Notes under the pieces: generated by a model
What the model was told of the DNA's origin: nothing
What the model saw: the letters and a program-made list of their open reading frames with translations, nothing else
The model's database searches: none
Assembly (NCBI RefSeq): GCF_023634865.1
Contig: NZ_JAMLJN010000001.1
Span: 372,001 to 436,000, forward strand
Reading direction: 5' to 3'
Source: Flavobacterium fragile
GTDB taxonomy: Bacteria; Bacteroidota; Bacteroidia; Flavobacteriales; Flavobacteriaceae
DNA length: 64,000 nt
Made by a program: the position numbers and the translations under genes
Shown here: in pieces, positions 18,701 to 27,337 of the stretch
How positions within the stretch are numbered: the stretch's first letter is position 1
Layout: the number at the start of each line of letters is the position of its first letter

Positions 18701-20086
18701 GAAGATTTAAAAACAGTTAAAGGTGAAGATACTGAAGGAAATACTGTGGATATCGTAATTTCTCGTTCTACTGAATTGAAATTAGTAGAGCCAAAGACGG
18801 GTATTGTATTAAATACACATTATATTCCTTACGGTTCAAGTATTTTTGTAAATGATGGTGACGTTGTTGAAAAAGGCACTACAATCTGTAAATGGGATCC
18901 ATATAACGGGGTAATTATTTCTGAATTTACTGGTAAAGTAGGTTACGAAGATTTAGAACAAGGACAATCGTTCATGGTTGAAATCGACGAGCAAACCGGT
19001 TTCCAAGAAAAAGTAATTTCTGAAGGTAGAAATAAAAAATTAATCCCTACGTTACACATCTATGGTAAAGATGGCGAATTAATTCGTTCATATAACTTAC
19101 CAGTAGGAGCTCACCTTATGGTAAACGATGGAGAGAAAATTAAAGCAGGTAAGATTTTAGTTAAAATTCCACGTCGTTCTTCTAAAGCAGGTGATATTAC
19201 AGGAGGTTTACCAAGAATTACCGAGTTATTAGAAGCTCGTAATCCTTCAAATCCAGCAGTAGTTTCTGAAATTGATGGTGTTGTAACATTTGGAAAAATT
19301 AAGAGAGGTAACCGAGAAATCGCTATCGAGTCTAAATTTGGTGAAGTGAAGAAATACCTAGTAAAACTTTCGAACCAAATTTTAGTTCAAGAGAACGACT
19401 TCGTAAAAGCGGGAACTCCACTTTCTGATGGTGCAATTACTCCAGAGGATATCTTAAGAATTCAAGGACCATCTGCTGTTCAACAGTACTTGGTAAACGA
19501 AATTCAAGAGGTATACCGTTTACAAGGGGTAAAAATCAACGATAAACACTTTGAGGTAGTAATCCGTCAGATGATGCGTAAAGTAAGAATTGTGGATCCA
19601 GGAGATACTCTATTCTTAGAAGATCAATTAGTTCATACAAGTGATTTCATCGTTGAAAATGATAAATTATATGGAATGAAAGTAGTGGAAGATGCAGGTG
19701 ATTCAGAAAACTTAAAACCAGGTCAGATTGTTTCTCCACGTGAGTTAAGAGATGAAAATTCGTTATTAAAACGTAATGATAAAAACTTAGTATCAGCACG
19801 TGATATTGTTCCAGCTACGGCTACTCCAGTATTACAAGGTATTACAAGAGCATCGTTACAAACGAAATCATTCATTTCGGCTGCATCGTTCCAGGAAACT
19901 ACAAAAGTATTAAATGAAGCTGCAGTAGCAGGTAAAGTTGATACTTTAGAAGGATTGAAAGAAAATGTTATTGTAGGACACAGAATTCCAGCTGGTACTG
20001 GTATGAGAGATTACGATAATATTATTGTAGGTTCTAAAGAAGAATACAATGAATTAATGGCTGCTAAAGAAGAATTTAATTACTAA
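15788..20086 (+). CDS. rpoC: DNA-directed RNA polymerase subunit beta'
   Basis: A 1432-aa catalytic subunit. The N-terminal zinc site has the pattern [20 protein letters not shown] (about residues 58-78), the Mg-binding [12 protein letters not shown] is at about residues 475-486, and the second zinc-binding cluster ([13 protein letters not shown]) lies near residue 900. The length is typical of Bacteroidota. It ends in a strong terminator at 20107. Confidence 0.99.
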   Translation: MTRLKDKNTVKRFNKITIGLASPESILAESRGEVLKPETINYRTHKPERDGLFCERIFGPVKDYECACGKYKRIRYKGIVCDRCGVEVTEKKVRRDRVGHINLVVPIAHIWYFRSLPNKIGYILGLPSKKLDMIIYYERYVVIQAGIAKNADGESLQKLDFLTEEEYLNILDTLPMENQYLDDNDPNKFIAKMGAECIMDLLARTNLDELSYELRHAANNETSKQRKTEALKRLNVVESFRESNLNRENRPEWMILKVIPVIPPELRPLVPLDGGRFATSDLNDLYRRVIIRNNRLKRLMEIKAPEVILRNEKRMLQESVDSLFDNTRKASAVKTESNRPLKSLSDSLKGKQGRFRQNLLGKRVDYSARSVIVVGPEMKMYECGLPKDMAAELYKPFVIRKLIERGIVKTVKSAKKIIDKKEPVVWDILENVIKGHPVLLNRAPTLHRLGIQAFQPKLIEGKAIQLHPLTCTAFNADFDGDQMAVHLPLGPEAILEAQLLMLASHNILNPANGAPITVPSQDMVLGLYYMTKERLSTPEHKILGEGLTFYSAEEVNIALNEGKLELNARIKIRAKDFNENGELVYKIIQTTAGRVLFNEVVPEAAGYINEVLTKKSLRDIIGKILAVTDVPTTAAFLDNMKDMGYKFAFRGGLSFSLGDIRIPEQKEKLIADAREQVDAISMNYSMGLITNNERYNQVIDIWTSANAQLTELAMKNIREDQQGFNSVYMMLDSGARGSKEQIRQLTGMRGLMAKPKKSTAGGGEIIENPILSNFKEGLSILEYFISTHGARKGLADTALKTADAGYLTRRLHDVSQDVIVNSVDCGTLRGIEVSALKKNEEIVETLGERILGRVALQDVINPLDSEILVHAGEQITEAIVKQIEASPIEKVEVRSPLTCEATKGICAKCYGRNLATGKMTQKGEAVGVIAAQSIGEPGTQLTLRTFHVGGVAGGISEESSIVTRFAGRLEIEDLKTVKGEDTEGNTVDIVISRSTELKLVEPKTGIVLNTHYIPYGSSIFVNDGDVVEKGTTICKWDPYNGVIISEFTGKVGYEDLEQGQSFMVEIDEQTGFQEKVISEGRNKKLIPTLHIYGKDGELIRSYNLPVGAHLMVNDGEKIKAGKILVKIPRRSSKAGDITGGLPRITELLEARNPSNPAVVSEIDGVVTFGKIKRGNREIAIESKFGEVKKYLVKLSNQILVQENDFVKAGTPLSDGAITPEDILRIQGPSAVQQYLVNEIQEVYRLQGVKINDKHFEVVIRQMMRKVRIVDPGDTLFLEDQLVHTSDFIVENDKLYGMKVVEDAGDSENLKPGQIVSPRELRDENSLLKRNDKNLVSARDIVPATATPVLQGITRASLQTKSFISAASFQETTKVLNEAAVAGKVDTLEGLKENVIVGHRIPAGTGMRDYDNIIVGSKEEYNELMAAKEEFNY

Positions 20087-20106
20087 TTAGAGTCATTTCT
20101 AACATA

Positions 20107-20140
20107 AAGCCTAACAGATTTTCTGTTAGGCTTTTTTTTT
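20107..20140 (+). terminator. Terminator of the rpoBC operon
   Basis: AAGCCTAACAGA, loop TTT, TCTGTTAGGCTT, followed by a run of T. A textbook intrinsic terminator. Confidence 0.93.
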
Positions 20141-20189
20141 ACCCAAATTATACTTATTCTTGTAAAACAAAATAGCAATATTAATTATC

Positions 20190-20498
20190 ATGGAAAATAA
20201 TAACCAACAAGGACAAATTAACATCGAATTAGACGAGCAAACAGCAGAAGGGATTTACTCTAATCTAGCCATCATTAATCATTCTAATTCAGAGTTTGTA
20301 GTAGATTTTGTAACGATTATGCCTGGAGTGCCAAAAGCAAAGGTGAAATCCAGAATTATTTTAACACCACAACACGCAAAACGTTTATTAAAAGCATTAG
20401 GAGAAAATATTCACCGATTTGAAAATGCTCATGGAAAAATCGAGGAAGGTGAACAACCTTCAATTCCTTTGAATTTTGGTCCAACAGGACAAGCATAA
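20190..20498 (+). CDS. DUF3467 domain-containing protein
   Basis: A 102-aa protein of the DUF3467 family. The core YSNLAIINHSNSEFVVDF (about residues 24-41), the KAKVKSRIILTP stretch and the C-terminal helix with HAKRLLKALGENI are typical. These small soluble proteins are found widely in Bacteroidota and other phyla with no assigned function. It has its own terminator at 20504 and is a separate transcription unit behind rpoC. Confidence 0.85.
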   Translation: MENNNQQGQINIELDEQTAEGIYSNLAIINHSNSEFVVDFVTIMPGVPKAKVKSRIILTPQHAKRLLKALGENIHRFENAHGKIEEGEQPSIPLNFGPTGQA

Positions 20499-20503
20499 TA
20501 AAC

Positions 20504-20532
20504 AAAAGTCTCGTATATTGCGAGACTTTTTT
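20504..20532 (+). terminator. Terminator after the DUF3467 gene
   Basis: AAAAGTCTCG (20504-20513) pairs with CGAGACTTTT (20521-20530) around a 7-nt loop, and T follows. Confidence 0.88.
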
Positions 20533-20544
20533 AGTTGATTACCT

Positions 20545-21048
20545 ATGAAATTAGTAAAAGCAAATTCCGAACATATTCCAATTGTTATCGACTTAACCAA
20601 GAAAATTTGGCCCGTAGCGTATGGTGAAATCTTATCAAACGCACAATTGGATTACATGATTGACAAGTTCTACAACGAAACCGCTTTGCGCGAATTAATA
20701 CAAAAAGGACATATTTTTTATTTAGCACAAGACGATGACGATAAGTATGTAGGTTTTGTTTCCTTTGAGATTAATTGCGAACCCAACAAAACTAAAATCC
20801 ACAAAATTTACGTGTTACCCGAAACGCAAGGAACAGGTGTAGGAAGACAGTTTTTTGAACTCGTAAAAGAAAAAGCTATTGAAAACCACCAAAACGCCAT
20901 TTTTTTAAACGTAAACAAATACAACAGCGCCATAAACTTTTATACCAAATTAGGTTTCTCAAAAGTAAAAGACGAAGTAATTGATATTGGAAATGGATAT
21001 GTAATGGATGATTATGTGATGGAAATATTATTACGCAATAACATGTAA
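20545..21048 (+). CDS. GNAT family N-acetyltransferase
   Basis: A 167-aa acetyl-CoA-dependent acetyltransferase. Motif A, with KIYVLPETQGTGVGRQFFE (about residues 90-108), is complete, including the Q-x-x-G-x-G/A acyl-CoA loop. The C-terminal part FLNVNKYNSAINFYTKLGF is the usual motif B. The acceptor is unknown. The gene directly precedes the AT-rich accessory cluster and has a more balanced base composition than that cluster. Confidence 0.88.
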   Translation: MKLVKANSEHIPIVIDLTKKIWPVAYGEILSNAQLDYMIDKFYNETALRELIQKGHIFYLAQDDDDKYVGFVSFEINCEPNKTKIHKIYVLPETQGTGVGRQFFELVKEKAIENHQNAIFLNVNKYNSAINFYTKLGFSKVKDEVIDIGNGYVMDDYVMEILLRNNM

Positions 21049-21097
21049 GAATTATCGTTATACTAAAGTCAAAAGGTGTATAATTAATCTTATAAAT

Positions 21098-22561
21098 ATG
21101 AAATATCTTCTATTTGCGTTCTTTTTTCTTCAAATTTCGTATTCTCAAAATGTTTCAATTCAATTAAAATTTCAAAATGTTACAGATTCTATTCCTATAG
21201 TTGTTAGTAAATCGATAAATGATAATGCAGCCTATTTTTTATATCATTCAGATACAATTTTTACAAAAGACAATAAAGCTGAATTAAAATTACAAGCAAT
21301 TAATCCTGGTTATGTATATTTTTCCTTTTCAAAAGCAAATCCTGGTATTAATGTTTTATATGAGCCCAACGAAACAATTGTTTTAAATATATCAAAAAAT
21401 CAAGACAATAAATATCATATTCACTATGAAGGAAGAAACAGTTCAATTTCCTTAGCTATAAATGTTGATACCATCTATAAATATCAAAAATTTTCTCAAA
21501 AATTAAGACCAATAATTTTTAATGCAAATAGAGGGTCTGAAATTTTAAACTTTATAAAGAAGGAACATAAATTAGAACTTGAGAAATTGAATAATTTTTA
21601 TGAAAATAGAGAAATCTCAAATGATATTTATGAAATTTCAAAATTATACTTGGAATCAACATTAGCTAATAATTCGAAAAGTATAATTGAAGATATCTTT
21701 AGAATTGAAGAAGAATATACCAAAACAAAGTTACCTAAAAGTGAATTTTTAGATTTATTAAATAATTTAATGACTGAATTTAATCCGTTTGATGATAAAT
21801 TTAAAAATTTTACAACATATGCTTTTTTTGATAATGTTCAATCATTTACAAGATTTATGAACGAAAGCGGTTTTGAAGAAAAACGTTATGATAGAGGATT
21901 ATGGAAGAATAAAAATGTTAGGGATTACTATAATTTTATTCCATTGCATTTACAAGAAAAATTGTTTGCTCATTTATTTAGTAACGATAGATTAAACGAG
22001 AATGATTTTCAACAATTTAAGAAAGTGTTTCCAAATAGTAGATACACACTCTATTTAGAAAAATATTTAAAAAATAAAAAAGTTTCAGATTACAAACCTT
22101 TTGCTTTTGGCTATTTCATAAACGGAAAATTTGAATATAATAAGCAAGTTAATAGTGTCGATATAACCTCTATTATTAATGATAATTTTAGTGGAAAAGC
22201 TGTCTTTGTTGATTTATGGGCATCTTATTGTGCGCCTTGTTTTCAAGAATTTTCTCATTCTCAAAAGTTGTTTTCGTTTTTGAAAACAAATAATATCGAA
22301 ATGTTATACTTAGCTATTGACAAAGACAAGGAAATTACTAAATGGCTTCCTAATATTAAGAATAATTATTTAGAAGGGAATCATATTTTTACTTCTGATA
22401 AAATTCAAGAATCACTTCAGAAGCTTTTAAATGAGCCTGACGGTATATATATTCCACGATATTTATTATTTAATTCAAAAGGTGAATTAGTTTTGCCATC
22501 AACAAAAAAGCCCTCTGAAGGTCAAGCTTTGTATGATGAAATTTTAAGTGCTTTGAAATAA
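21098..22561 (+). CDS. Secreted thioredoxin-fold (TlpA-like) protein
   Basis: A 487-aa protein with an N-terminal signal peptide (about residues 1-16, LLFAFFFLQISYS), a long helical middle part and a C-terminal thioredoxin fold. The redox site is WASYCAPC (C378 and C381), and a cis-Pro candidate occurs in IYIPRYLLF. The layout of a beta-rich N-terminal part followed by helices and a TlpA domain is common in Bacteroidota envelope thiol reductases. It is the first gene of an AT-rich group of four secreted proteins and nearly touches the next gene (1-bp gap). Its partner is unknown. Confidence 0.75.
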   Translation: MKYLLFAFFFLQISYSQNVSIQLKFQNVTDSIPIVVSKSINDNAAYFLYHSDTIFTKDNKAELKLQAINPGYVYFSFSKANPGINVLYEPNETIVLNISKNQDNKYHIHYEGRNSSISLAINVDTIYKYQKFSQKLRPIIFNANRGSEILNFIKKEHKLELEKLNNFYENREISNDIYEISKLYLESTLANNSKSIIEDIFRIEEEYTKTKLPKSEFLDLLNNLMTEFNPFDDKFKNFTTYAFFDNVQSFTRFMNESGFEEKRYDRGLWKNKNVRDYYNFIPLHLQEKLFAHLFSNDRLNENDFQQFKKVFPNSRYTLYLEKYLKNKKVSDYKPFAFGYFINGKFEYNKQVNSVDITSIINDNFSGKAVFVDLWASYCAPCFQEFSHSQKLFSFLKTNNIEMLYLAIDKDKEITKWLPNIKNNYLEGNHIFTSDKIQESLQKLLNEPDGIYIPRYLLFNSKGELVLPSTKKPSEGQALYDEILSALK

Positions 22562-22562
22562 G

Positions 22563-23471
22563 ATGAAAATAAATCTATCATTTGCATTTTTATTATTTAG
22601 CTTGTTAGTTATGTCTCAAACTAAAAGAGATATTTTTTTACGGGATTCAATAATAAAACCGATTAATTATAAGCAAGTAACAAATAAGAAAATTTATCAT
22701 AAAACGTATGACTTATTGAAGAAAATGGATTCGGAATTTGGTTATGAAAAAGATATTCATCTTAAAATTTTGGAATTTTCTTATTTTCATAATGACTTAG
22801 ATAATTTTAAAAAAGATTTATTGGTTCTAGTAAAAAATTATGGGTTTAAGATTGATTATTTAACAACCAATGAAAATTATTATAACGATTTGATGAATGG
22901 AAAATTATCAAATTGGTTTAAAAAGATGTATTTAAAAAATCATTTAATTTGGGTTGAAAATAATTTCGACAAATTAAATGACATTCGAGCTTTGAACGAA
23001 ATTAACATTAAAGATCAAACACTAGCTAAATTGTCTAATGTGATGCTTGATGTAAATTTAAATCAATCAGATAGTATTAAAATCTATACTATTATTCAAA
23101 GACTAAACGCTGAAAACTTGCAATTAATTTACAAGATATCTGAAAAGAATAATTGTTTTATTTTGTCTAAAAAGTTTCCAGTTATTCAAAATAACTTAAA
23201 TAGTACCATCATTCATAATTTTCAGATGAATATAGACGATAGTTGGAATTTACTGTATCCATACATTAAAACTGCATATAAGAACAATGAAATTGATAAT
23301 GTTATTTTTCAAAATTATGATTTCTACAGGTATTTAAAGGACGGTTATCAAGAGTTTAATTCTTATAAAATAGAACAAATTCCTCCAGATTTTAGAAAAA
23401 ATCAAGATCCAATTCCATTAAAAGATGTTGGTTTTTTTAATGAATTTAAAAAAGGAATGAAATGGGATTGA
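22563..23471 (+). CDS. Secreted protein of unknown function, DUF6624-like
   Basis: A 302-aa protein with a signal peptide (about residues 1-18) and no lipobox. I do not recognise it with certainty. It appears distantly related to the next gene: both have a YDLL/YDSL helix, then an FK(K/N)-rich helix ending in NYGF/NYGY, and a later segment in which a helix, a His-x-Phe pair and a DxxRYLK/DRYC-type stretch follow each other. That second part resembles DUF6624, weakly here. The last 10 bp overlap the next gene, so the two are translationally linked. The sequence is rich in Asn, Lys and Ile, with higher AT content than core genes. Confidence 0.55.
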   Translation: MKINLSFAFLLFSLLVMSQTKRDIFLRDSIIKPINYKQVTNKKIYHKTYDLLKKMDSEFGYEKDIHLKILEFSYFHNDLDNFKKDLLVLVKNYGFKIDYLTTNENYYNDLMNGKLSNWFKKMYLKNHLIWVENNFDKLNDIRALNEINIKDQTLAKLSNVMLDVNLNQSDSIKIYTIIQRLNAENLQLIYKISEKNNCFILSKKFPVIQNNLNSTIIHNFQMNIDDSWNLLYPYIKTAYKNNEIDNVIFQNYDFYRYLKDGYQEFNSYKIEQIPPDFRKNQDPIPLKDVGFFNEFKKGMKWD

Positions 23472-24409
23472 TTTTTTTAAAAAATTCTAAAGTAGGAATG
23501 TTTTTTCTAATTTCTATTTCTTTTATCTCATGTAAAAGTTATCAGAAAATTGGAGGTGAAAATTCAAATTATATTCCGTACTATCTAAAAGTATATGAAG
23601 CTGACAGTTTATTTTTAGTAAAAAATTATTCATCGGCTTATGAAAAGTACGACAGTCTTTTTAAATACTACGAACCTATAAATATGCCATTATATTTTGA
23701 ATTTGAAAATTATTTAAAGGCTGGATTACTATCAAACAAAAAGAAAAACTTTAAAAATGAATTTAAAAAGATAGTAACCAATTATGGGTACACTAATAAA
23801 AATATAGAAAAAGATACTTTGTTGCAAATACTAGCTTTACGTTTTAAAAAATCAAAAAAAGATATAGAAAAATGGCAAAAACAATATAGCTCAAAGTTAG
23901 ATACTTCTTATAGATATCAACTTACTTTAATGAATTTTAACGATCAAAAAGTTAGAAATCAAAAACCACTAAATTGGGACGAGGTTGCTAAAATTGACAA
24001 ACAGAACGATTCAATTTTACGACAAATGATAAATGTAATTGGTTACCCTAATTTCAAGAATGTCGGAAGTTTTAGAAAATTAAATGAAGACGAGAAAAAA
24101 GTTGATTTAGGAGTTGAAGTTTTATTAAACCATTTTACAAGTTCAGAGGAAAGTTTTGAATTTTATAATCAAATCCTACCAAATCACATAAAAAAAGGGG
24201 AGTGTTTGCCAAAAGATTACGCTCATTTAATTGACAGGTATTGTAATAAGAATAGTAAAGATTCTTTCTTTTATTTTATTACTTTTAATCATGATTTTAA
24301 AAATAATCCATCTTTGGTTAGAATAATAAATGAAAGACGGAAAAAGAATGGTCTTCCGTCAATTGAGTATGAAAGAATTTGGTTTGAAGAGCGGTTAATG
24401 AAAATGTAA
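23462..24409 (+). CDS. Lipoprotein with DUF6624-like domain
   Basis: A 315-aa predicted lipoprotein. Hydrophobic residues 12-22 end in a lipobox-like ISC with Cys24. The C-terminal half has the order seen in DUF6624: a W-x-x-V-x-x-ID-x-x-N helix, then GYPNFKNVG, a leucine-rich helix with NHF, and LPKDYAHLIDRYC (about residues 255-267). DUF6624 has no known activity. An alternative start at 23498 (MFFLISISF) would give a shorter signal. It overlaps the preceding gene by 10 bp and lies in a tight operon with three other secreted proteins. Confidence 0.55.
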   Translation: MGLIFLKNSKVGMFFLISISFISCKSYQKIGGENSNYIPYYLKVYEADSLFLVKNYSSAYEKYDSLFKYYEPINMPLYFEFENYLKAGLLSNKKKNFKNEFKKIVTNYGYTNKNIEKDTLLQILALRFKKSKKDIEKWQKQYSSKLDTSYRYQLTLMNFNDQKVRNQKPLNWDEVAKIDKQNDSILRQMINVIGYPNFKNVGSFRKLNEDEKKVDLGVEVLLNHFTSSEESFEFYNQILPNHIKKGECLPKDYAHLIDRYCNKNSKDSFFYFITFNHDFKNNPSLVRIINERRKKNGLPSIEYERIWFEERLMKM

Positions 24410-24468
24410 GATCTATGTCATTCTTTATAATATCTTTTATAAATAACTTTATATTTAATTTTTTTAAA

Positions 24469-25614
24469 ATGAAAAAACTTTATGTATCCATAGTGTTGCT
24501 AATTTTTGGAAATTGTCTTGCTCAAGAACATGAAGTTTATCAGAATATTGAATTAAAAAATCAAGATAAGACAGAAATTACTTACCTTATTAAAGATTAT
24601 ATCAATGGTAAAGTAACTGCCGATAAGGTATTTGCAAAATTTGATATAGAAACATATAAAAGTATTGATGTTTATAAAGAAGCTTTATCATTAGGTGGTA
24701 GTTTATATCAAATAACATCAGATATTAATATTCTTTCGATTAAGAGAGAAGGCAGTAATTATTTTGTGTCAACAATGTTTTATTGGACTAATAAACAAAA
24801 TGATGAAAATAAGAATACCATAACTGTTTTGGCGATTATTGATTTTTGGGTTTTAAAAGTTGATAATCAATGGAAAATAAGTAATTATATAAATTATCAA
24901 ACTAAGAATTGGAGTTCAATACAAATTGGGAATTTTCTATACTTTTATCATCCAAATCATCCATTTGATGTTTTAAAAGCAGAAAATGCAAATATCTTTT
25001 ACAATAAATTTTGTGATTTTTTCACTATACCAAAATCTAAATTAATTCGATATTATATTGCAAATAATTGCAACGATATTAGTCAACTTTTTGGCTATAA
25101 GTATTTTATATCAGATAGTGTAAATGATGGATTATGCGCATTTTATGATGAAGAAAATGAATTAATTGCTACAAGTACTTCATATGGTGAAATGCATTTA
25201 CATGAAATAATTCACGCCATGAATGTTCATTTTCCCCAAGCTCATTATTTATTAAAAACAGGGTTGTCTTGTTATATAAATGATGCTAGCTCTAGGAATC
25301 AAGAGAATATATTTCATTTTAATAAATTTGAAAATTATATTAAAACAAATAATTTAAATTTTGAAAAATTTGAAGAGTTCGAAAATATAGATGAAATCAC
25401 AAGTTTTCAATATGTTACAGGACCATTAATTTGTAATGCAATCTACAGAAAAGGAGGTAAAAAACTATTGTTGGAATATTTAAATAATACAAAAACTTCA
25501 GACGAACTCAAGAAAAAATTAATTAAAGATTTTAAAATAAAATCATTTAAAGAATTCTTTATCAATGAAGTGAAATATTATAAAGCGCAAGGAAAAAGTT
25601 TATTATATATTTAA
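24469..25614 (+). CDS. Secreted HExxH protein, possible degenerate gluzincin
   Basis: A 381-aa protein with a signal peptide (about residues 1-19, cut after CLAQ). The HEIIH motif at residues 245-249 and a downstream YLLKTGLSCYI helix (260-270) resemble the peptidase MA layout, HExxH followed by an EG motif. At the place of the third zinc ligand, usually Glu in W-L-x-E-G, this protein has Thr264. It may therefore be inactive, or use another ligand. An open frame exists from 24415, but ATG 24469 gives a clean signal peptide. It is the last gene of the AT-rich cluster and is convergent with rluF after 5 bp. Confidence 0.6.
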   Translation: MKKLYVSIVLLIFGNCLAQEHEVYQNIELKNQDKTEITYLIKDYINGKVTADKVFAKFDIETYKSIDVYKEALSLGGSLYQITSDINILSIKREGSNYFVSTMFYWTNKQNDENKNTITVLAIIDFWVLKVDNQWKISNYINYQTKNWSSIQIGNFLYFYHPNHPFDVLKAENANIFYNKFCDFFTIPKSKLIRYYIANNCNDISQLFGYKYFISDSVNDGLCAFYDEENELIATSTSYGEMHLHEIIHAMNVHFPQAHYLLKTGLSCYINDASSRNQENIFHFNKFENYIKTNNLNFEKFEEFENIDEITSFQYVTGPLICNAIYRKGGKKLLLEYLNNTKTSDELKKKLIKDFKIKSFKEFFINEVKYYKAQGKSLLYI

Positions 25615-25619
25615 TTTCA

Positions 25620-26408
25620 CTATCGATTCCTTTTCCCATAATTCCTCTTTCCAGTAAACTTACTTTTATTACTAGGTAAACTCGCATCTTCCGTTTTACT
25701 TGAAGGTGCAATTAATTGGTTTAATTCGGTAATTTCTTTATCAGTTAATTCACGGTATTTGCCTACTGGAACATCTAAAGAAATGTTAATAATTCTGGTG
25801 CGTTTCAAAGCTGTTACTTCGTAATCCAAATATTCACACATTCTTCGAATTTGTCTATTCAAACCTTGCGTTAAAATAATTCGGAAAACGTATTTACTAA
25901 TTTGTTCTACTTTGCATTTCTTGGTAATAGTTTCTAAAATAGGAATTCCGTTTGCCATTCGGTCAATAAATCGGTCGGTAATCGGTTTGTTTACCGTTAC
26001 AATATATTCTTTGTCATGGTTGTTACGAGCACGAAGAATTTTATTTACAATATCACCATCACTTGTCATGAAAATTAATCCTTCACTATCTTTATCTAAA
26101 CGACCAATAGGAAATATACGTTCTGGATAATTGATATAATCTACAATGTTGTGTTTAACTTTCTGATTAGTTGTACATTCAATCCCAACCGGTTTGTTGA
26201 AAGCCAAATACACATGTTTTTTCTTTTTTTCTTCGACTAAAATACCGTTTACACGTACTTCATCACCAGGAGTTACTTTTGTTCCCATTTCAGGAACTTT
26301 CCCATTAATAGTAACTCTGCCTTGCTCTATTAATCGATCGGCTTCTCTTCGTGAACAAAAGCCTGTTTCCGATAAATACTTATTGATGCGTACTGTATTT
26401 TCTTCCAT
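25620..26408 (-). CDS. rluF: 23S rRNA pseudouridine synthase, RluF type
   Basis: A 262-aa enzyme of the RsuA family that isomerises uridine in 23S rRNA (position 2604 in E. coli). An S4 RNA-binding domain (about residues 6-60) precedes the catalytic domain. [12 protein letters not shown] carries the catalytic Asp at about residue 104. The [16 protein letters not shown] segment and [13 protein letters not shown] fit RluF better than RsuA or RluB. The basic tail ends in a Lys/Arg-rich stretch. It faces the accessory cluster tail to tail. Confidence 0.88.
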   Translation of the reverse strand: MEENTVRINKYLSETGFCSRREADRLIEQGRVTINGKVPEMGTKVTPGDEVRVNGILVEEKKKKHVYLAFNKPVGIECTTNQKVKHNIVDYINYPERIFPIGRLDKDSEGLIFMTSDGDIVNKILRARNNHDKEYIVTVNKPITDRFIDRMANGIPILETITKKCKVEQISKYVFRIILTQGLNRQIRRMCEYLDYEVTALKRTRIINISLDVPVGKYRELTDKEITELNQLIAPSSKTEDASLPSNKSKFTGKRNYGKRNR

Positions 26409-26428
26409 GGTGCAAAGATAGGTTTTTT

Positions 26429-26463
26429 AGTGAAAAGTGAAAAGTGATTAGTGAATAGTAATT
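26429..26463. repeat. Heptanucleotide tandem repeat upstream of rluF
   Basis: Five units in register: AGTGAAA, AGTGAAA, AGTGATT, AGTGAAT, AGTAATT. It starts 20 bp before the rluF start codon, in its promoter region. Confidence 0.8.
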
Positions 26464-26502
26464 TGAGAGTTATGATAACTATTCTTCCTTGCGGTTAAAA
26501 AC

Positions 26503-26532
26503 AAAAAAAGTCCTTTTTATAAAAAGGACTTT
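26503..26532 (-). terminator. Terminator after the coiled-coil zinc-ribbon-like gene
   Basis: Read on the minus strand, AAAGTCCTTTTT and AAAAAGGACTTT form a stem around a short loop, followed by T (the A run at 26503-26509). It ends the nif3/coiled-coil operon. Confidence 0.8.
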
Positions 26533-26555
26533 CATTTATTTGGAAAAGGATACAA

Positions 26556-27335
26556 TTAAATGCTAGCAAATAATTTATCCATTTTTTCTTTTTCTTCGTC
26601 AGCTAAAACACCGTCTACTAAAATTCTTCCACTGTGCTCATCCGTAATGATTTTTTTGCGAGCTGCAATTTCCATTTGTGTTTGTGGTGGAATTGTAAAG
26701 AACGAACCAGCAGAAGCGCCACGCTCAATAGAAACTACTGCTAAACCATTTCTAACACTGTTTCTAATTCTGTCATAAGCTGCTAATAAACGCTCTTCAA
26801 TTTGACCTCTTAATTCTTCTGATTTACCTAATAAGAAGTTTTCTTCTTTTTCAGTTTCAGCCATAATATCACTTAATTCAGCTTTCTTATGTTTTAAGTG
26901 CGTTTGTTTACCTTCTAATTTTTCTTTAGTTTGAGCTACAACTTCTTTTTTATGTTCAATAGAAGCTTTCATTTCTTTGATGTGTTTTTCAGCCAATTGA
27001 ATTTCTAATTCCTGAAACTCTACTTCTTTAGTTAAAGAGTTGAATTCTCTATTATTACGAACATTTTTTTGTTGCTCTAAATATTTTTTAATCGCAGCTT
27101 TGTGCTCGTCGATAGCATTTTTCTTTTCTTTGATTTGCTCGTCTATAGTCTCTAAATCACTTTTTAATTTCTCTAAACGAGTAGAAAGTCCTGCAACTTC
27201 ATCTTCTAAATCTTCTACTTCAAGAGGCAATTCTCCTCTTACATTTCTTATTTCGTCTATTTTAGAATCAACTAGTTGTAGAGCATAAAGGGCTCTTAAC
27301 TTATCTTCTACATTTAGCTCTTTGGTTGTTGCCAT
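26556..27335 (-). CDS. Coiled-coil protein of the C4-type zinc ribbon (DUF164) family, lacking cysteines
   Basis: A 259-aa protein with a long coiled coil (about residues 25-175) and a C-terminal part homologous to the zf-RING_7/C4 zinc ribbon of the DUF164 family. In that family two CxxC pairs bind zinc. Here the corresponding stretch, SFFTIPPQTQMEIAARKKI to SGRILVDGVL, has no cysteine, and the whole protein has none. It is in an operon with the NIF3-like gene (2-bp gap), a pairing found across bacteria. Function is unknown; a tether or nucleic-acid-associated role is possible. Confidence 0.85.
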   Translation of the reverse strand: MATTKELNVEDKLRALYALQLVDSKIDEIRNVRGELPLEVEDLEDEVAGLSTRLEKLKSDLETIDEQIKEKKNAIDEHKAAIKKYLEQQKNVRNNREFNSLTKEVEFQELEIQLAEKHIKEMKASIEHKKEVVAQTKEKLEGKQTHLKHKKAELSDIMAETEKEENFLLGKSEELRGQIEERLLAAYDRIRNSVRNGLAVVSIERGASAGSFFTIPPQTQMEIAARKKIITDEHSGRILVDGVLADEEKEKMDKLFASI

Positions 27336-27337
27336 AT

